A stretch of 61,624 bases of DNA from a virus. The position numbers were made by a program, and so were the translations under genes. This document shows, piece after piece, positions 49,528 through 59,276 of the stretch. The notes below the pieces were generated by a model. The model saw nothing but the letters and a program-made list of their open reading frames with translations. It was not told the origin of the DNA and did not search any database. Every line of letters begins with the position of its first letter. The first letter of the stretch is position 1. The stretch spans positions 1-61,624 of the IMG/VR virus record IMGVR_UViG_3300002334_000053. One strand, 5' to 3'.

Positions 49528-51278
49528 AACTCGCACTTGCTAAAAATTCAAAGATCACCCGTCAAGGTATCGTTCAATTAATACCGGATCGCGGGCGGCG
49601 TGATCTAAAAATCGTTGACCGGTTTCCTTGGCCGTACCAGATGGAAGACGGCAAGATTTACATTCACGTTTCGCTTGTTCCCGTGATGATGATGGCTAGT
49701 TGGTGGGGCGGGTTTCAAGACGACAGAGCGAAGCGGTACGTACACGCGTATATCCGTGACCTGAAATCAACGTACTCCGCGCAGAAAACAAAGCGAAGGT
49801 CAAAGTACGATTGGTCGAAACATTTCCGCGATGACTGGATTTCGATACCCTACCAACTCGCGGGTATGGACTACATCTACGAACGAAACAAGCTTTGGGA
49901 TGTGGGGCAACTGCTCGGCGATGACGTGGGACTCGGTAAGACGATTCAGGCGATCGGGTGTCTTGCTAGGTGGTTTGAAGAGGGTACGATTACGTTTGAA
50001 CACCCGGTTATAATCTCTTGCACGTCCGCGCTTAAATCCCAATGGGCCGATGAGATTGCACGTTTCTGGAAACATCCCAAAGGTATAATCGTTACACAGA
50101 TCGACGGCGTAGCGAAAGAACGCAAGAAGCGGATTGAAATACCGTCACACATCTACATTCTGAACTGGGATATGTTCTCACGCGGCATGTATGACGAGAT
50201 GCTTGAGACGTTCTATACCGACAGAACGCCGAGTGTGCTTCTCATGGATGAGACGCAGAAGATTACAAACCCACACGCACGATGCACGCAACGGGCGTTG
50301 AAACTCGCGTCTTGTTCTAAGTGTTCGATATCGTTCAATGCGACACCACTAGAAAATAGCTTGCAAGATTTGTGGTCGTTGTTTTTCTCATCCGATCCGA
50401 ACATCATCGGTGGGTTCGAGAACTTCGCTAAACGATATCTTGTCTATGACGGATACGGGCGGGTGAGAAAAGCGATAAACCTGCGAGAGTTGAAAAAGCG
50501 AATCGGTATCTTGTACATCCGGCGAACGCGTAACGAGATTGAGGCTGATTTGCCGGGTGTTATTCCGATGTTGCGACGGGTCGAAATGTCAGAGCACCAG
50601 ACGAAGGCATACAGCCAAGCCGTGAACCAGTTCATCGCGTCAGGGGAAGGTGGAGCCGTTGGCTTAGGTCTTCTCGCTCGTGCGCAACGTGCGGCGTTCT
50701 GTGCGGACTTTGAGGACGGGTACAACCCGCACTCTGCGAAGATCGATGATTTAAAATCTCTTCTTGATGGCGAACTATCAGGAGAGCGAATGGTGTTGTT
50801 CACGAGGTTCCGACAGATTGCGGTACGCGCGGCTGAACTGTTAGAGCAATACAAGCCGTTGATGATTCACGGGCAGATCACGCCAAAGGTTCGCAATCTG
50901 AATCGAAGACTATTCACGCAAGAAAACAATCATCAGATTCTCATTTGTACCGAAGCGGGTGACCGAGGGTTAAATCTGCAATCTGCTGGTGTGGTTGTGA
51001 ATCTCGATCTACCTTGGAACCCTTCTAAGTTGCGTCAACGGGTGGGCCGCATTGCGCGTCACGGTCAGACAAAGAAGAACGTTCTATGTGTGAACTACGT
51101 TGCGGGTCGCTGGAAATCGAACGACCACAAGACCATTGATGATTATTTTCTAAACATCATCCAACGAAAGCGGGTTGCGTTCAACGACATGTTTGGCGAT
51201 GATGGCGTTGACGAGATCGGTGATACAAAATCAGACAAGATCGACGTATCGGCACTGAAAGATTTTTTGATAAACTGA
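49512..51278 (+). CDS. SNF2-type DNA-dependent ATPase/helicase
   Basis: Superfamily 2 motor protein of the replication/recombination block. Motif I is GDDVGLGKT (about residues 135-143), motif II LLMDETQ (DETQ instead of the usual DEAH, about 243-249), motif III region SISFNATPLEN, motif V DRGLNLQSAGVVVN and motif VI QRVGRIARHGQ (about 507-517). The phage lacks extra DNA-binding domains. Start GTG at 49512; a TTG at 49524 is an alternative. Confidence 0.9.
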   Translation: MRKRLKLALAKNSKITRQGIVQLIPDRGRRDLKIVDRFPWPYQMEDGKIYIHVSLVPVMMMASWWGGFQDDRAKRYVHAYIRDLKSTYSAQKTKRRSKYDWSKHFRDDWISIPYQLAGMDYIYERNKLWDVGQLLGDDVGLGKTIQAIGCLARWFEEGTITFEHPVIISCTSALKSQWADEIARFWKHPKGIIVTQIDGVAKERKKRIEIPSHIYILNWDMFSRGMYDEMLETFYTDRTPSVLLMDETQKITNPHARCTQRALKLASCSKCSISFNATPLENSLQDLWSLFFSSDPNIIGGFENFAKRYLVYDGYGRVRKAINLRELKKRIGILYIRRTRNEIEADLPGVIPMLRRVEMSEHQTKAYSQAVNQFIASGEGGAVGLGLLARAQRAAFCADFEDGYNPHSAKIDDLKSLLDGELSGERMVLFTRFRQIAVRAAELLEQYKPLMIHGQITPKVRNLNRRLFTQENNHQILICTEAGDRGLNLQSAGVVVNLDLPWNPSKLRQRVGRIARHGQTKKNVLCVNYVAGRWKSNDHKTIDDYFLNIIQRKRVAFNDMFGDDGVDEIGDTKSDKIDVSALKDFLIN

Positions 51279-51305
51279 TATTATTGTCACGGTAAACCGG
51301 TTCGT

Positions 51306-51322
51306 TCAAGTGGAATATATAG
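51306..51322 (+). promoter_or_regulatory. AATATA box, copy 5
   Basis: TCAAGTGGAATATATAG, then GT and the ATG at 51325: the same box-to-ATG distance as at 5527/5530. Confidence 0.5.
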
Positions 51323-51324
51323 GT

Positions 51325-52197
51325 ATGGAAACCAATATCAAAATACACGCTTTGAATCTTTGGGAGCGTGAGAACTTCCGCCCGAACAAACGCGTTGCAG
51401 AAAACTTTGTTTATCGGTTAAACTCTCATTGTTTGAGAATTGGGAAAACCGATAAGGACGCGCTGAGTTACAAAGACAACCCGGATGACGGTTTACCGGT
51501 TGATACATTCACCGTTGAATTAATGTATGACGCATTCGATTTTTATATGTCTTCGTGCGGTAAAAATCTTGATTACTCAACAGATCATTTGACACGCGGT
51601 GCTATTGCGAGGGGTGTTTCTACAATCGTTATGAGTACCCTTTCGCAACTTTCTGCTGCTAGAGGGTTTGCTAAGCCGTTTTTGGCTTTCTATACCGGTG
51701 ATGTTCATGCCGAGAAATCGGAAACCGATGATTGTGACAGTTCATATATAATTGATTGCAAAATTCGTAAATCAGAATACAGTTTAGCGTTTCCTATTAT
51801 TTCAATCGAAAGCACTCACATCGCACCGTTCGGATTTCTTTTTAAGTCCGCTTTTTACCGAGGTATGATTAAGAGAATATCTGAAGGTAAATATTACTGT
51901 TTCGGTGAAAACGATACGGCGGAACAGGCGACGTTCAAACTTATCACGGCAATTTCTAGCATGGACAATCGGATGATTCCAATGTCTGTTGCAGATTGGC
52001 CGGTTCAGCACTGGGATGATTGGACATACAACGATTCAAATATGTCTTTTTCCCACGATCACAAGGCCGCGCACAACAGAGAAGTAGTTAAGAACGTTGC
52101 ACTCAGTAACGTTATTGAAATGTTCGGCGTGTTGAGGTTGCAGAGCCGACTTGTTGAAAGTCGATTAATGATGGATGAGGTTGAAAGTCATGCATGA
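51325..52197 (+). CDS. Hypothetical protein (290 aa)
   Basis: Not recognised. Mixed alpha/beta composition with no known motif; acidic tail. The ATG at 51325 follows an AATATATAG box by 2 nt; the longer frame from 51310 would start within it. No Shine-Dalgarno at normal distance. Overlaps the exonuclease gene by 8 nt. Confidence 0.75.
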   Translation: METNIKIHALNLWERENFRPNKRVAENFVYRLNSHCLRIGKTDKDALSYKDNPDDGLPVDTFTVELMYDAFDFYMSSCGKNLDYSTDHLTRGAIARGVSTIVMSTLSQLSAARGFAKPFLAFYTGDVHAEKSETDDCDSSYIIDCKIRKSEYSLAFPIISIESTHIAPFGFLFKSAFYRGMIKRISEGKYYCFGENDTAEQATFKLITAISSMDNRMIPMSVADWPVQHWDDWTYNDSNMSFSHDHKAAHNREVVKNVALSNVIEMFGVLRLQSRLVESRLMMDEVESHA

Positions 52198-53221
52198 AAA
52201 TAATCCGTACCGTTCTTTAGCTCGGCGAGAATACCCAAAAGATTCAACGATTGTTCTCGTTGATTCTCAACACGCCGCATACCGTGCGTTCCATACGCGA
52301 GACCTGCGAACGCATGACGGTATCCCAACGTCTGTACTTCACGGTGTGCTTGAAATGCTAGGCGGCACGCTCGCACTCGCAAACACGACGCGGTTTCTTC
52401 TTTGCTGGGACGGGCAACATGGTAACGATTACCGACGTGCCATCTACTCGCAATACAAGGCTCGACATTTCCGAGATAGGAATGACGAAGAACAAGCAAG
52501 TATGATTGCAACCAGCGAGGCAATTGATGTTGCAATTGAAGGACTTGGTTCGCTCGGTATGCCGCAACTGCAATTTAACCGTATTGACGGTGATGATTTG
52601 CTCGGTGTGTGTGCGAACCGTCTAGCGAAGATTGACAGAATCAAACGGGTTCTGATTCTGTCGGATGATAAAGATTATCTGCAATTAGTCACGAACAAGA
52701 TTCATGTTTACCGTGCGGGTCAAGACGATTACGTGGACCCGGAAGTGTTCTTTGAGCAACACGGGTTCGAGCCTAGTTTGTATGTGGATTACAAAGCACT
52801 CGTTGGCGAAGGGAAGACGGGGGATAATATTCCCGGCGTTCAGGGTGTGGGCGATAAGACGGCTTGTACGTTGATTCAGAAGTACGGCGGTATCGAGAAC
52901 GTGATTAAAGCATGTGTTGCGAATAGCAAAGAGCCCGGTGCTCGGATGTTTGAGAAGAGAGTTGCACAGAGCCAACAGGCGGCGCGTGATTCTTACAAAC
53001 TCTCAAAGATATTCAGAAACGTGTTTGACATAACCAACAGTGAGGCTTTGATTGGTCCGACCGGGTTTGATGTTTTCAAGACAAAAGAGCAAATGAGAAT
53101 TGCATTGCGTCAAAAATCTATTAGCCTGAGAGATATCGTGAAGTTCCGAGGAAAGTATGAATTCGGTACATCGCTTTCGACTGACAGAATGGTTGATGTT
53201 TTCGGCTACAAAGTAATCTGA
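52190..53221 (+). CDS. 5'-3' exonuclease / FEN-type nuclease
   Basis: Flap endonuclease of the PIN-like family, probably removing primers or processing replication intermediates. Acidic residues appear in order: VLVDSQHAAYRAF, LCWDGQHGNDYR, IDGDDLLGV, LSDDKDYLQLV, and the helix-hairpin-helix region GDNIPGVQGVGDKTA. The size (343 aa) is that of stand-alone T5/T7-like enzymes. GAGG lies 10 nt before the ATG at 52190. Stop shares a base with palindrome copy 16. Confidence 0.9.
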   Translation: MHENNPYRSLARREYPKDSTIVLVDSQHAAYRAFHTRDLRTHDGIPTSVLHGVLEMLGGTLALANTTRFLLCWDGQHGNDYRRAIYSQYKARHFRDRNDEEQASMIATSEAIDVAIEGLGSLGMPQLQFNRIDGDDLLGVCANRLAKIDRIKRVLILSDDKDYLQLVTNKIHVYRAGQDDYVDPEVFFEQHGFEPSLYVDYKALVGEGKTGDNIPGVQGVGDKTACTLIQKYGGIENVIKACVANSKEPGARMFEKRVAQSQQAARDSYKLSKIFRNVFDITNSEALIGPTGFDVFKTKEQMRIALRQKSISLRDIVKFRGKYEFGTSLSTDRMVDVFGYKVI

Positions 53222-53237
53222 ATTGCGGCTCGCAATT
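53221..53237. repeat. Dispersed palindrome, copy 16
   Basis: AATTGCGGCTCGCAATT, first base is the last of the upstream TGA, 16 nt before the polymerase ATG. Confidence 0.93.
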
Positions 53238-53253
53238 CAACAATGGGTAAAAA

Positions 53254-56200
53254 ATGAAGAACTGCGATTTTACGCATTTGCATTTGCATACGGACTATTC
53301 TTTTCTTGACGGTGTTGGTACTGCTGAGGAATACGCTCACTTGGCGTCTAAGCACGGTCAGCGTGCAATAGCATGTACAGATCACGGCGGGCTTCATGGC
53401 CTTCCTGCGATGCGTAGGGCCGCTACAGCACATGGTCTGAAGTTCATACCCGGTTGCGAACTATACATCAACGATGACCGCGACAATACGAAAGAGAAAA
53501 GACGAGAAGCGAGAGCGGACAGTAAGAAAATCGACCCGGAATTTGGAGATCATCATCTAGTTGTTCTTGCCATCGATAATATTGGCTGGCACAACCTGCT
53601 AAAGATCAACGACGATTCAATCCGAAAAGGTTTCTACTACAAACCAAGAACCACAAACGATATGGTGCTTGAGCACAACGAAGGGTTGATCGCAACAACG
53701 ACTTGTTTGGGTTCCGAATTCTCCAAACTTGGCAGGGCCGGAAAACTCAAAGAGCTTCGCGTCTTAATGGGTCGGTACAAAGACGCGTTCGGCGATAGGT
53801 TCTTTGCAGAGCTTCACGTCAACAAGATTGACGAACAAAGAGAGTGGAATACCATTCTCATCGAAGAAGCTAAGAAGCTAGATATCCCGTTCATCATTGC
53901 TTGCGACACTCACTACGCGTGTTCGCACGACAAACCAAGACAGGATGAAATGATCGGACTCGCGCGGCATCAACGCCTAGACGATCCGAAATTCTGGAGC
54001 CTGACAACAGAAGAACTTTGGTTCCAAACACCGAGAGATATTCTCAGCGCCGCGAGGGAATGGGATAGCGGTATTCCAAAAGATGTTTTCATCAAAGGGT
54101 TCTTGAATACCGTTGCGATCGCAGAGAGATCGAACGTAGAAATATACGACGATACGACTCTGAAACCACCAAAGTACTTAGACGCGAACGGCAACAATAT
54201 AGACGATGCTTTCGGGCACCTGAAAACGATTGCGGTGAAAGGTCTGAAGAAACTAATGGGCGGTACTTTGCCGCAAGAATACAAAGACCGAATGATTAGA
54301 GAATTGCGGGTCATCCGTGATTTGGGAATGTCAGAGTTTTATCTGGTAACGATGGACGTTGTGCGAGAGTGTAAGAAGCGTGGAATCTTCGTGTGGACTC
54401 GCGGGTCAGGTTGCGGGTCGATTATTGCAGCCGCTATCGGTATCACTCACATTGACCCGATCCGATTCGGTTTGCTGTTTGAGAGATTCGTTGACCCGAG
54501 CCGACCAAACGCGCCGGACTTTGATTTGGATATTGACGCGTCACGGCGCGGCGAGGTTGTTGATTGGCTTTTGAATAAATACGGGGGTCCGAACGGTGAA
54601 CGTATCGCCCGTATTATTTCGCTAGGAACGTTCCGGTTGAAGTCTGCCGTACAAGAAGGTTGCTGGTGTCACGGTCACGAAAGAAAAGACCTGTACAGAA
54701 TATCCGATTTGGTTGACAAGATAGACCCGTCACACGAGAAGGCAATTGCGGCTTGCAATTCAGACGAGCGAGAGAAACTAATCGGTGACGCGTACGATGC
54801 GATTGTAAATATCGCGGGTGACCGTGAAGCAAAGTTCTTGACCGAGAACGAAACAACAATCAAGAACGCAATGGTGCTCACCGGTCGTGTGAAGAACAAA
54901 GGGTTGCACGCGGCGGGTTATGTCATCGCACCGGGTCCGATGGTTGAGTATATGCCGATTGACCGAGGCAAAGACCCGGTAACCGGTGAGCCGATCATTG
55001 TCACGGCGTGGGGCGAGGGTCAGGCATCACAGGACATTGCAGATACCGGGTTGTTGAAGCTCGACCTTCTCGCGCTCGACACAATCAGTGTCGTGTCTGA
55101 ATGTGTGAAGCTTGTATACAAGCGGCACGGTAAAAACCTATGGGAAGAAATCGACACGTGGAACATGGATTATTCCAACCCGAAAGTGATGAAAGAATTT
55201 CACACCGGGAACGGGTTCGGCCTTCATCAACTCAACACGGACTCACAACAGCTTGCCGATTTCGTAGGACGGTTGAAGCCGACAGATGTACGCGGTCTGA
55301 TTGCAGCTATCGCCATGTACCGACCGGGACCGATGCAGTTCTGCGACACGTTCATTGCGAGAAGTCACGGCAGAGAAGAAGCTGAATCGATACACCCTAT
55401 CTTTGACGAGATCACGGCAGAGACGTACGGAATTATGGTGTATCAGGAACAAATTATGTTTGTTCTCAACAAGCTCGGCGGTATCGAACTGCGCGAGGCG
55501 TACATGATAATCAAGGCGATTTCAAAGAAGAAACTGAAAGAGATTCAGAAGTCTAAACAGCAATTCGTCACACACGCAATAGATAACCACAACATGAGCG
55601 AGGAACAGGCTACCGGTATCTTTGAGCACATTGAGAAGTTTGCAGGTTACGGCTTCAACAAAGCTCACTCGGCGTCCTACGGAATACTTTCTTTCGTGAC
55701 CGCTTACCTTCGCTCGCATTACACAATCGAATTCTGGTACGCGTGGCTCAACAGAACCATCAACAAAACTTCAATCAAGAAGAAAGGGGTTCAGGGGGAA
55801 CGCAAAATCGGTTTGATGATGGGTCAGGCCGAGCTTGCCGGGCAAACATTGATTGGGCCGGTCGCGTGTATGTCACTCGACACATGGCAGATCACAAAGA
55901 GTGACAGACTCATTGCACCGTTGTCTATCCTTAAAGGTGTTGGGAACACTACAGCGACCGCCCTGCGCGATGCGTACAAAGAACATCGATTTGCTGACAT
56001 TTGGGAATTCTTGGAATGGTGCGAACAGAACAAGAAACTTGCGAACGCTGGCGCTTTGAAATCAATGGCGAAAGGTAACGCACTCAAACTGTTCAAGGTC
56101 ACCGTGCCGGAATCGCTCGCAATCGTTACAGCATACTGCGAAGCAAAGCCGACAAAAGCGAAGGGTTTGAAATGGGAACAAACAAAGCGGCAATACGACG

Positions 56201-56667
56201 ACGATGAAATTGAGTGGGACGAAGATCAATCGGTATTGCTGAAGTACGAGAAAGAGGTTTTAGGTTTTAACCATTGGTCGAATCCTTGGTCACTGTATGG
56301 ACGCGAACAAAAAGTTGTTCAGATGATGGAAGCAAGACCGGGCAAGATTGTTATTGGTGAGCCGAACTATCACGGTGTTTCAAGACCGTTCTGCATCACG
56401 AGTATCCGCAAGCACATCGATAAAAATGGCGGTGAAATGGCTTTTATCAACATGCTCGGGATAGACCATCAATCGCTAGACGGCATTTGTTTTGCCAGTA
56501 CATGGAAAGGAATATCTAAATCAGTTCTGGTTGGAAAATGTTACTTGGTTCGTGGTGAGTTTCAAGGCGGTAAGTATATGATTGGAAATGGGTCCAGACG
56601 CGGAGCGCGTTCGGGTGGTCCAATCTTCCGCGATATTGACGAAATGGGAAATGACAATGAGTACTGA
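53254..56667 (+). CDS. dnaE: DNA polymerase III alpha-type replicative polymerase (family C)
   Basis: Copies the phage genome. The PHP domain is intact in motif (THLHLHTDYSFLDG, CTDHGG, IACDTHYA). The catalytic core carries PDFDLDIDASRRGEVV near residues 421-436 with two aspartates, and the palm/fingers follow (TWNMDYSNPKVMKEF, PGPMQF, YQEQIM, GYGFNKAHSASYG). The length (1137 aa) is like bacterial DnaE. Phages seldom carry a DnaE in place of family A or B enzymes. Weak ribosome site (GGG). Confidence 0.95.
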   Translation: MKNCDFTHLHLHTDYSFLDGVGTAEEYAHLASKHGQRAIACTDHGGLHGLPAMRRAATAHGLKFIPGCELYINDDRDNTKEKRREARADSKKIDPEFGDHHLVVLAIDNIGWHNLLKINDDSIRKGFYYKPRTTNDMVLEHNEGLIATTTCLGSEFSKLGRAGKLKELRVLMGRYKDAFGDRFFAELHVNKIDEQREWNTILIEEAKKLDIPFIIACDTHYACSHDKPRQDEMIGLARHQRLDDPKFWSLTTEELWFQTPRDILSAAREWDSGIPKDVFIKGFLNTVAIAERSNVEIYDDTTLKPPKYLDANGNNIDDAFGHLKTIAVKGLKKLMGGTLPQEYKDRMIRELRVIRDLGMSEFYLVTMDVVRECKKRGIFVWTRGSGCGSIIAAAIGITHIDPIRFGLLFERFVDPSRPNAPDFDLDIDASRRGEVVDWLLNKYGGPNGERIARIISLGTFRLKSAVQEGCWCHGHERKDLYRISDLVDKIDPSHEKAIAACNSDEREKLIGDAYDAIVNIAGDREAKFLTENETTIKNAMVLTGRVKNKGLHAAGYVIAPGPMVEYMPIDRGKDPVTGEPIIVTAWGEGQASQDIADTGLLKLDLLALDTISVVSECVKLVYKRHGKNLWEEIDTWNMDYSNPKVMKEFHTGNGFGLHQLNTDSQQLADFVGRLKPTDVRGLIAAIAMYRPGPMQFCDTFIARSHGREEAESIHPIFDEITAETYGIMVYQEQIMFVLNKLGGIELREAYMIIKAISKKKLKEIQKSKQQFVTHAIDNHNMSEEQATGIFEHIEKFAGYGFNKAHSASYGILSFVTAYLRSHYTIEFWYAWLNRTINKTSIKKKGVQGERKIGLMMGQAELAGQTLIGPVACMSLDTWQITKSDRLIAPLSILKGVGNTTATALRDAYKEHRFADIWEFLEWCEQNKKLANAGALKSMAKGNALKLFKVTVPESLAIVTAYCEAKPTKAKGLKWEQTKRQYDDDEIEWDEDQSVLLKYEKEVLGFNHWSNPWSLYGREQKVVQMMEARPGKIVIGEPNYHGVSRPFCITSIRKHIDKNGGEMAFINMLGIDHQSLDGICFASTWKGISKSVLVGKCYLVRGEFQGGKYMIGNGSRRGARSGGPIFRDIDEMGNDNEY
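54744..54760. repeat. Dispersed palindrome, copy 17 (in CDS)
   Basis: AATTGCGGCTTGCAATT within dnaE, translated AIAACN; reverse complement of the AAGCC form. Confidence 0.7.
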
Positions 56668-57139
56668 AGTTGCGTTTAGATGTTCCGATGGGACTATCAG
56701 AAAAAATGATTCGGCTATGCGTTTTGAATTGAAGATTTTACATAACGCAATTCACGATAGGATTTCAATGACTTCAAACGGCAAGCATATAAAATTTGAA
56801 TGGGTTGCACCTACCGAGAGAATTATTTCAGATACAGATCAAGCTTTCCATGTTTACACAAGCGCAATTACTTATCGGCTTGGGTCATTTTCGGATAGTA
56901 TGTACAAGCAGATTGTACCGATGCTTTTTGCTGAACCTTACGACTTGCAAAAGTTCGCTAATGAACTGAAGTTATGGTTTGGAGAAACTTCACAATATGG
57001 ATCATCACACGCCCGCCTTAAACTTTGTATTGACGATTTGATGAGATGCGAAATCGAAGAGACATACGAATTAGTCATACAAAAAGTATCGAACATCATC
57101 GAACACGCGAAGCGAATGAGAAGAGCAAAAGATGAGTAA
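56657..57139 (+). CDS. Hypothetical protein (160 aa)
   Basis: Not recognised. The start at 56657 (GGGA 7 nt upstream) overlaps the dnaE stop; the longer frame from 56582 is inside dnaE and is rejected. Mixed fold, some beta (ISMTSNGKHIKFEWVAPTER) then helical, with a basic end. Confidence 0.7.
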   Translation: MSTEVAFRCSDGTIRKNDSAMRFELKILHNAIHDRISMTSNGKHIKFEWVAPTERIISDTDQAFHVYTSAITYRLGSFSDSMYKQIVPMLFAEPYDLQKFANELKLWFGETSQYGSSHARLKLCIDDLMRCEIEETYELVIQKVSNIIEHAKRMRRAKDE

Positions 57140-57728
57140 GAAGCGAAAACGAAAAAATCACGTAATGGTGAATGGTGAATGGCAAAGATCGCCAGATACG
57201 GAGCGGCGGTTGCGTCTCATGGAATACCGCGATTGTGGTGTTCCAGAAATGTACAGCGAAACACCTATGTCTTCAGTTGTTAAGGCATCTTTATTTTCAA
57301 AGATGGAAATTGCATTTCCGATAACGAAAGACCGTTCGCTTTTGTTGTGGATACATGTTGCCGAAATGCGTGACTCGCGGCAACAAACACTTGCCTATTT
57401 GATTCGTAGTTACTTGGACGCTGGCCAAACCGCAAAGATTTACAGGCTTCCAGATTTGGTAGATAAAAAGTTTGATAAAAAAGAATGGAATGCGGTCTGG
57501 TCACACGTTTTAAGTTTGGATTGTATGGTGCTTGAAATCGCCAATGATTACAATCACAAGGTAGCACCAGAGATTTTCAAAGAAGTTGTGATTTCACGCA
57601 AGCGAAGCAAAGGTTTAACGATCATCATTTCCGAAGACGACATTGCGGCGATGGTTCCAAGGTACGGCGAAACGATGTGTAACTTTTTTGGCGCTATCAA
57701 GAAAACGCGAAAGTACATCAATGGGTAA
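57132..57728 (+). CDS. Hypothetical protein of the replication block (198 aa)
   Basis: Not recognised. Basic N-terminus (KKRKRKNHVMVNGEWQRS). The middle, LSLDCMVLEIANDYN, hints at an ATPase-like core strand but there is no Walker A, so no function is assigned. Overlaps the previous gene by 8 nt and the next by 8 nt. Confidence 0.7.
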   Translation: MSKKRKRKNHVMVNGEWQRSPDTERRLRLMEYRDCGVPEMYSETPMSSVVKASLFSKMEIAFPITKDRSLLLWIHVAEMRDSRQQTLAYLIRSYLDAGQTAKIYRLPDLVDKKFDKKEWNAVWSHVLSLDCMVLEIANDYNHKVAPEIFKEVVISRKRSKGLTIIISEDDIAAMVPRYGETMCNFFGAIKKTRKYING

Positions 57729-57876
57729 CGACGCGGGCAAGGGTGACAAACAGCGACCGTGTAACCGCCGCAAATACGATGATGGGTATGATCGTATTTT
57801 CAGAAAAACAAACATAGCCGACGATAAAAGTAAAGACCGTAACCGGCTTGATAAAAAAGATGGTGATGTGAAGTGA
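57721..57876 (+). CDS. Small basic phage protein, KGDKQRP type (51 aa)
   Basis: Short, highly charged (GKGDKQRPCNRRKYDDGYDRI). This GKGDxxRP...YxxGYDxIF form is frequent in phage genomes near replication genes; function unknown. Overlaps both neighbours by 4 to 8 nt. Confidence 0.7.
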   Translation: MGNDAGKGDKQRPCNRRKYDDGYDRIFRKTNIADDKSKDRNRLDKKDGDVK

Positions 57877-59276
57877 ACGATTCAGAACAAGTATTTGTTG
57901 CCGGGTTAATTCAAAGACCCGATAGAATGGTTACGGTTTTCAGTTTCGATTTAGGATGGTTTGAATCTGTTGAATGTAAAGCCATATTTATTGCGGCTCG
58001 CAATCATTACCGCGAAGCTGCATCAAGGGGCAACATTCGATTTGCTTCCGGTACGCAAATCGTAAAAGGTTCTCACCGCGTTCTTATATCCAACTGTAAA
58101 CGTGGAACAAAGAAGTATGATTCGAGAGTAACGAAAGCTCAGGCAATCGGCGCTTTCGTTGATGAAGTAAACACCGATTGGGACTTGGTGAATGATTCCG
58201 ATTGGGACGAAGCAAGAGATGATATTGGTACGTCCTACCGCGATCGTATGGCTTACGACTCTTTGAGAGAGATCGTTGATATATATCAGAAAAAAGGCAG
58301 TAGCGAAGGTCTTTGTCAACGTGTTAACCAACTTGCCTCAGATTTGAATCCGTTGGCTACAGAAGATGCAGGCGCGTACATAAAAGACGATGCCGTTAAC
58401 GCTCTCTCCGAAGCACGTGCGGCGGCAAAAAGTAAAGAGTTTCAGGGTATCCCTACACCATACAAACAACTTAATAGGCTTATCGATTGTGGCGGCGGTC
58501 GTAAAGACCGTTTGTGGTTGGTTGCCGGTTATACCGGCTCTGGTAAATCAACGATGGCTTTGAATCTGATTCATAAAGCGATGATGCGGGGTAAAGGGGT
58601 TGCTTATCTTTGCGTTGAGCAGACCCGTAAAGAATTGCGGAATATGTTCATCGCTCGACACACCCAAGAGATTCGACCGGGTTTAGGGGTTGAACTTGCA
58701 AAGATCGTTAGCGGTAATATGAATAAAGAAGAATGGGGTGTGTTGAAAAAAACAGTTGACGATCTTGATACAAATACCGACTACGGGCATGTTCATTTTC
58801 GCCATGTGCGGAGAGGTACGAGTATCGAATCTGTTGTTGGTATGCTTGAAGTTTTGAATCGCCAACATGCGATTGATGTTGTTGTTTTGGATCATACAGA
58901 ATTGTTTGGGTCGGAACGTGGCAAAAGAGCACCAAAGGCGGAAGAGCTTTCGTATGTGGTCCAAGGAGCCAAAGACCTATCGATCACGTTCAACAATCGA
59001 AAAGGCGTGTGGGTGATCCTGTGCCATCAAATCAACCGCTCTGGTTACGATCGATCCTTAACGCGTGGTCATTATCTGTTGTCTGATTTGAGCGGAACAA
59101 GCGAAGCCGAGCGTTCTTCAGATTTGGTTATGTTCTTGTGGCGCAGTGAGGAATTAAAAGACCTTTCTGAAATCCGGGTTGGGATAGCGAAAAACAGACA
59201 AGGTGAACCGCTTGAAAAGGGTTTTGAAGTTATGGAAGATTTCGCCACATGTTCAATTTTTCCGATTGGTAATTGA
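57873..59276 (+). CDS. DnaB-like replicative helicase
   Basis: Unwinds the template ahead of the polymerase. The N-terminal part is diverged; a linker (GIPTPYKQLNRLIDCGGGRKDRL) leads into the RecA-like domain with Walker A GYTGSGKST (about residues 218-226), YLCVEQTRKEL, Walker B VVVLDHTEL (about 335-343) and CHQINRSG as sensor. A DnaB-type C-terminus (RVGIAKNRQGEP) follows. GTG start overlaps the previous stop (GTGA). Palindrome copy 18 is inside. Confidence 0.9.
   Translation: MNDSEQVFVAGLIQRPDRMVTVFSFDLGWFESVECKAIFIAARNHYREAASRGNIRFASGTQIVKGSHRVLISNCKRGTKKYDSRVTKAQAIGAFVDEVNTDWDLVNDSDWDEARDDIGTSYRDRMAYDSLREIVDIYQKKGSSEGLCQRVNQLASDLNPLATEDAGAYIKDDAVNALSEARAAAKSKEFQGIPTPYKQLNRLIDCGGGRKDRLWLVAGYTGSGKSTMALNLIHKAMMRGKGVAYLCVEQTRKELRNMFIARHTQEIRPGLGVELAKIVSGNMNKEEWGVLKKTVDDLDTNTDYGHVHFRHVRRGTSIESVVGMLEVLNRQHAIDVVVLDHTELFGSERGKRAPKAEELSYVVQGAKDLSITFNNRKGVWVILCHQINRSGYDRSLTRGHYLLSDLSGTSEAERSSDLVMFLWRSEELKDLSEIRVGIAKNRQGEPLEKGFEVMEDFATCSIFPIGN
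57989..58005. repeat. Dispersed palindrome, copy 18 (in CDS)
   Basis: TATTGCGGCTCGCAATC, arms with mismatches at both ends, inside the helicase gene. Confidence 0.5.
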
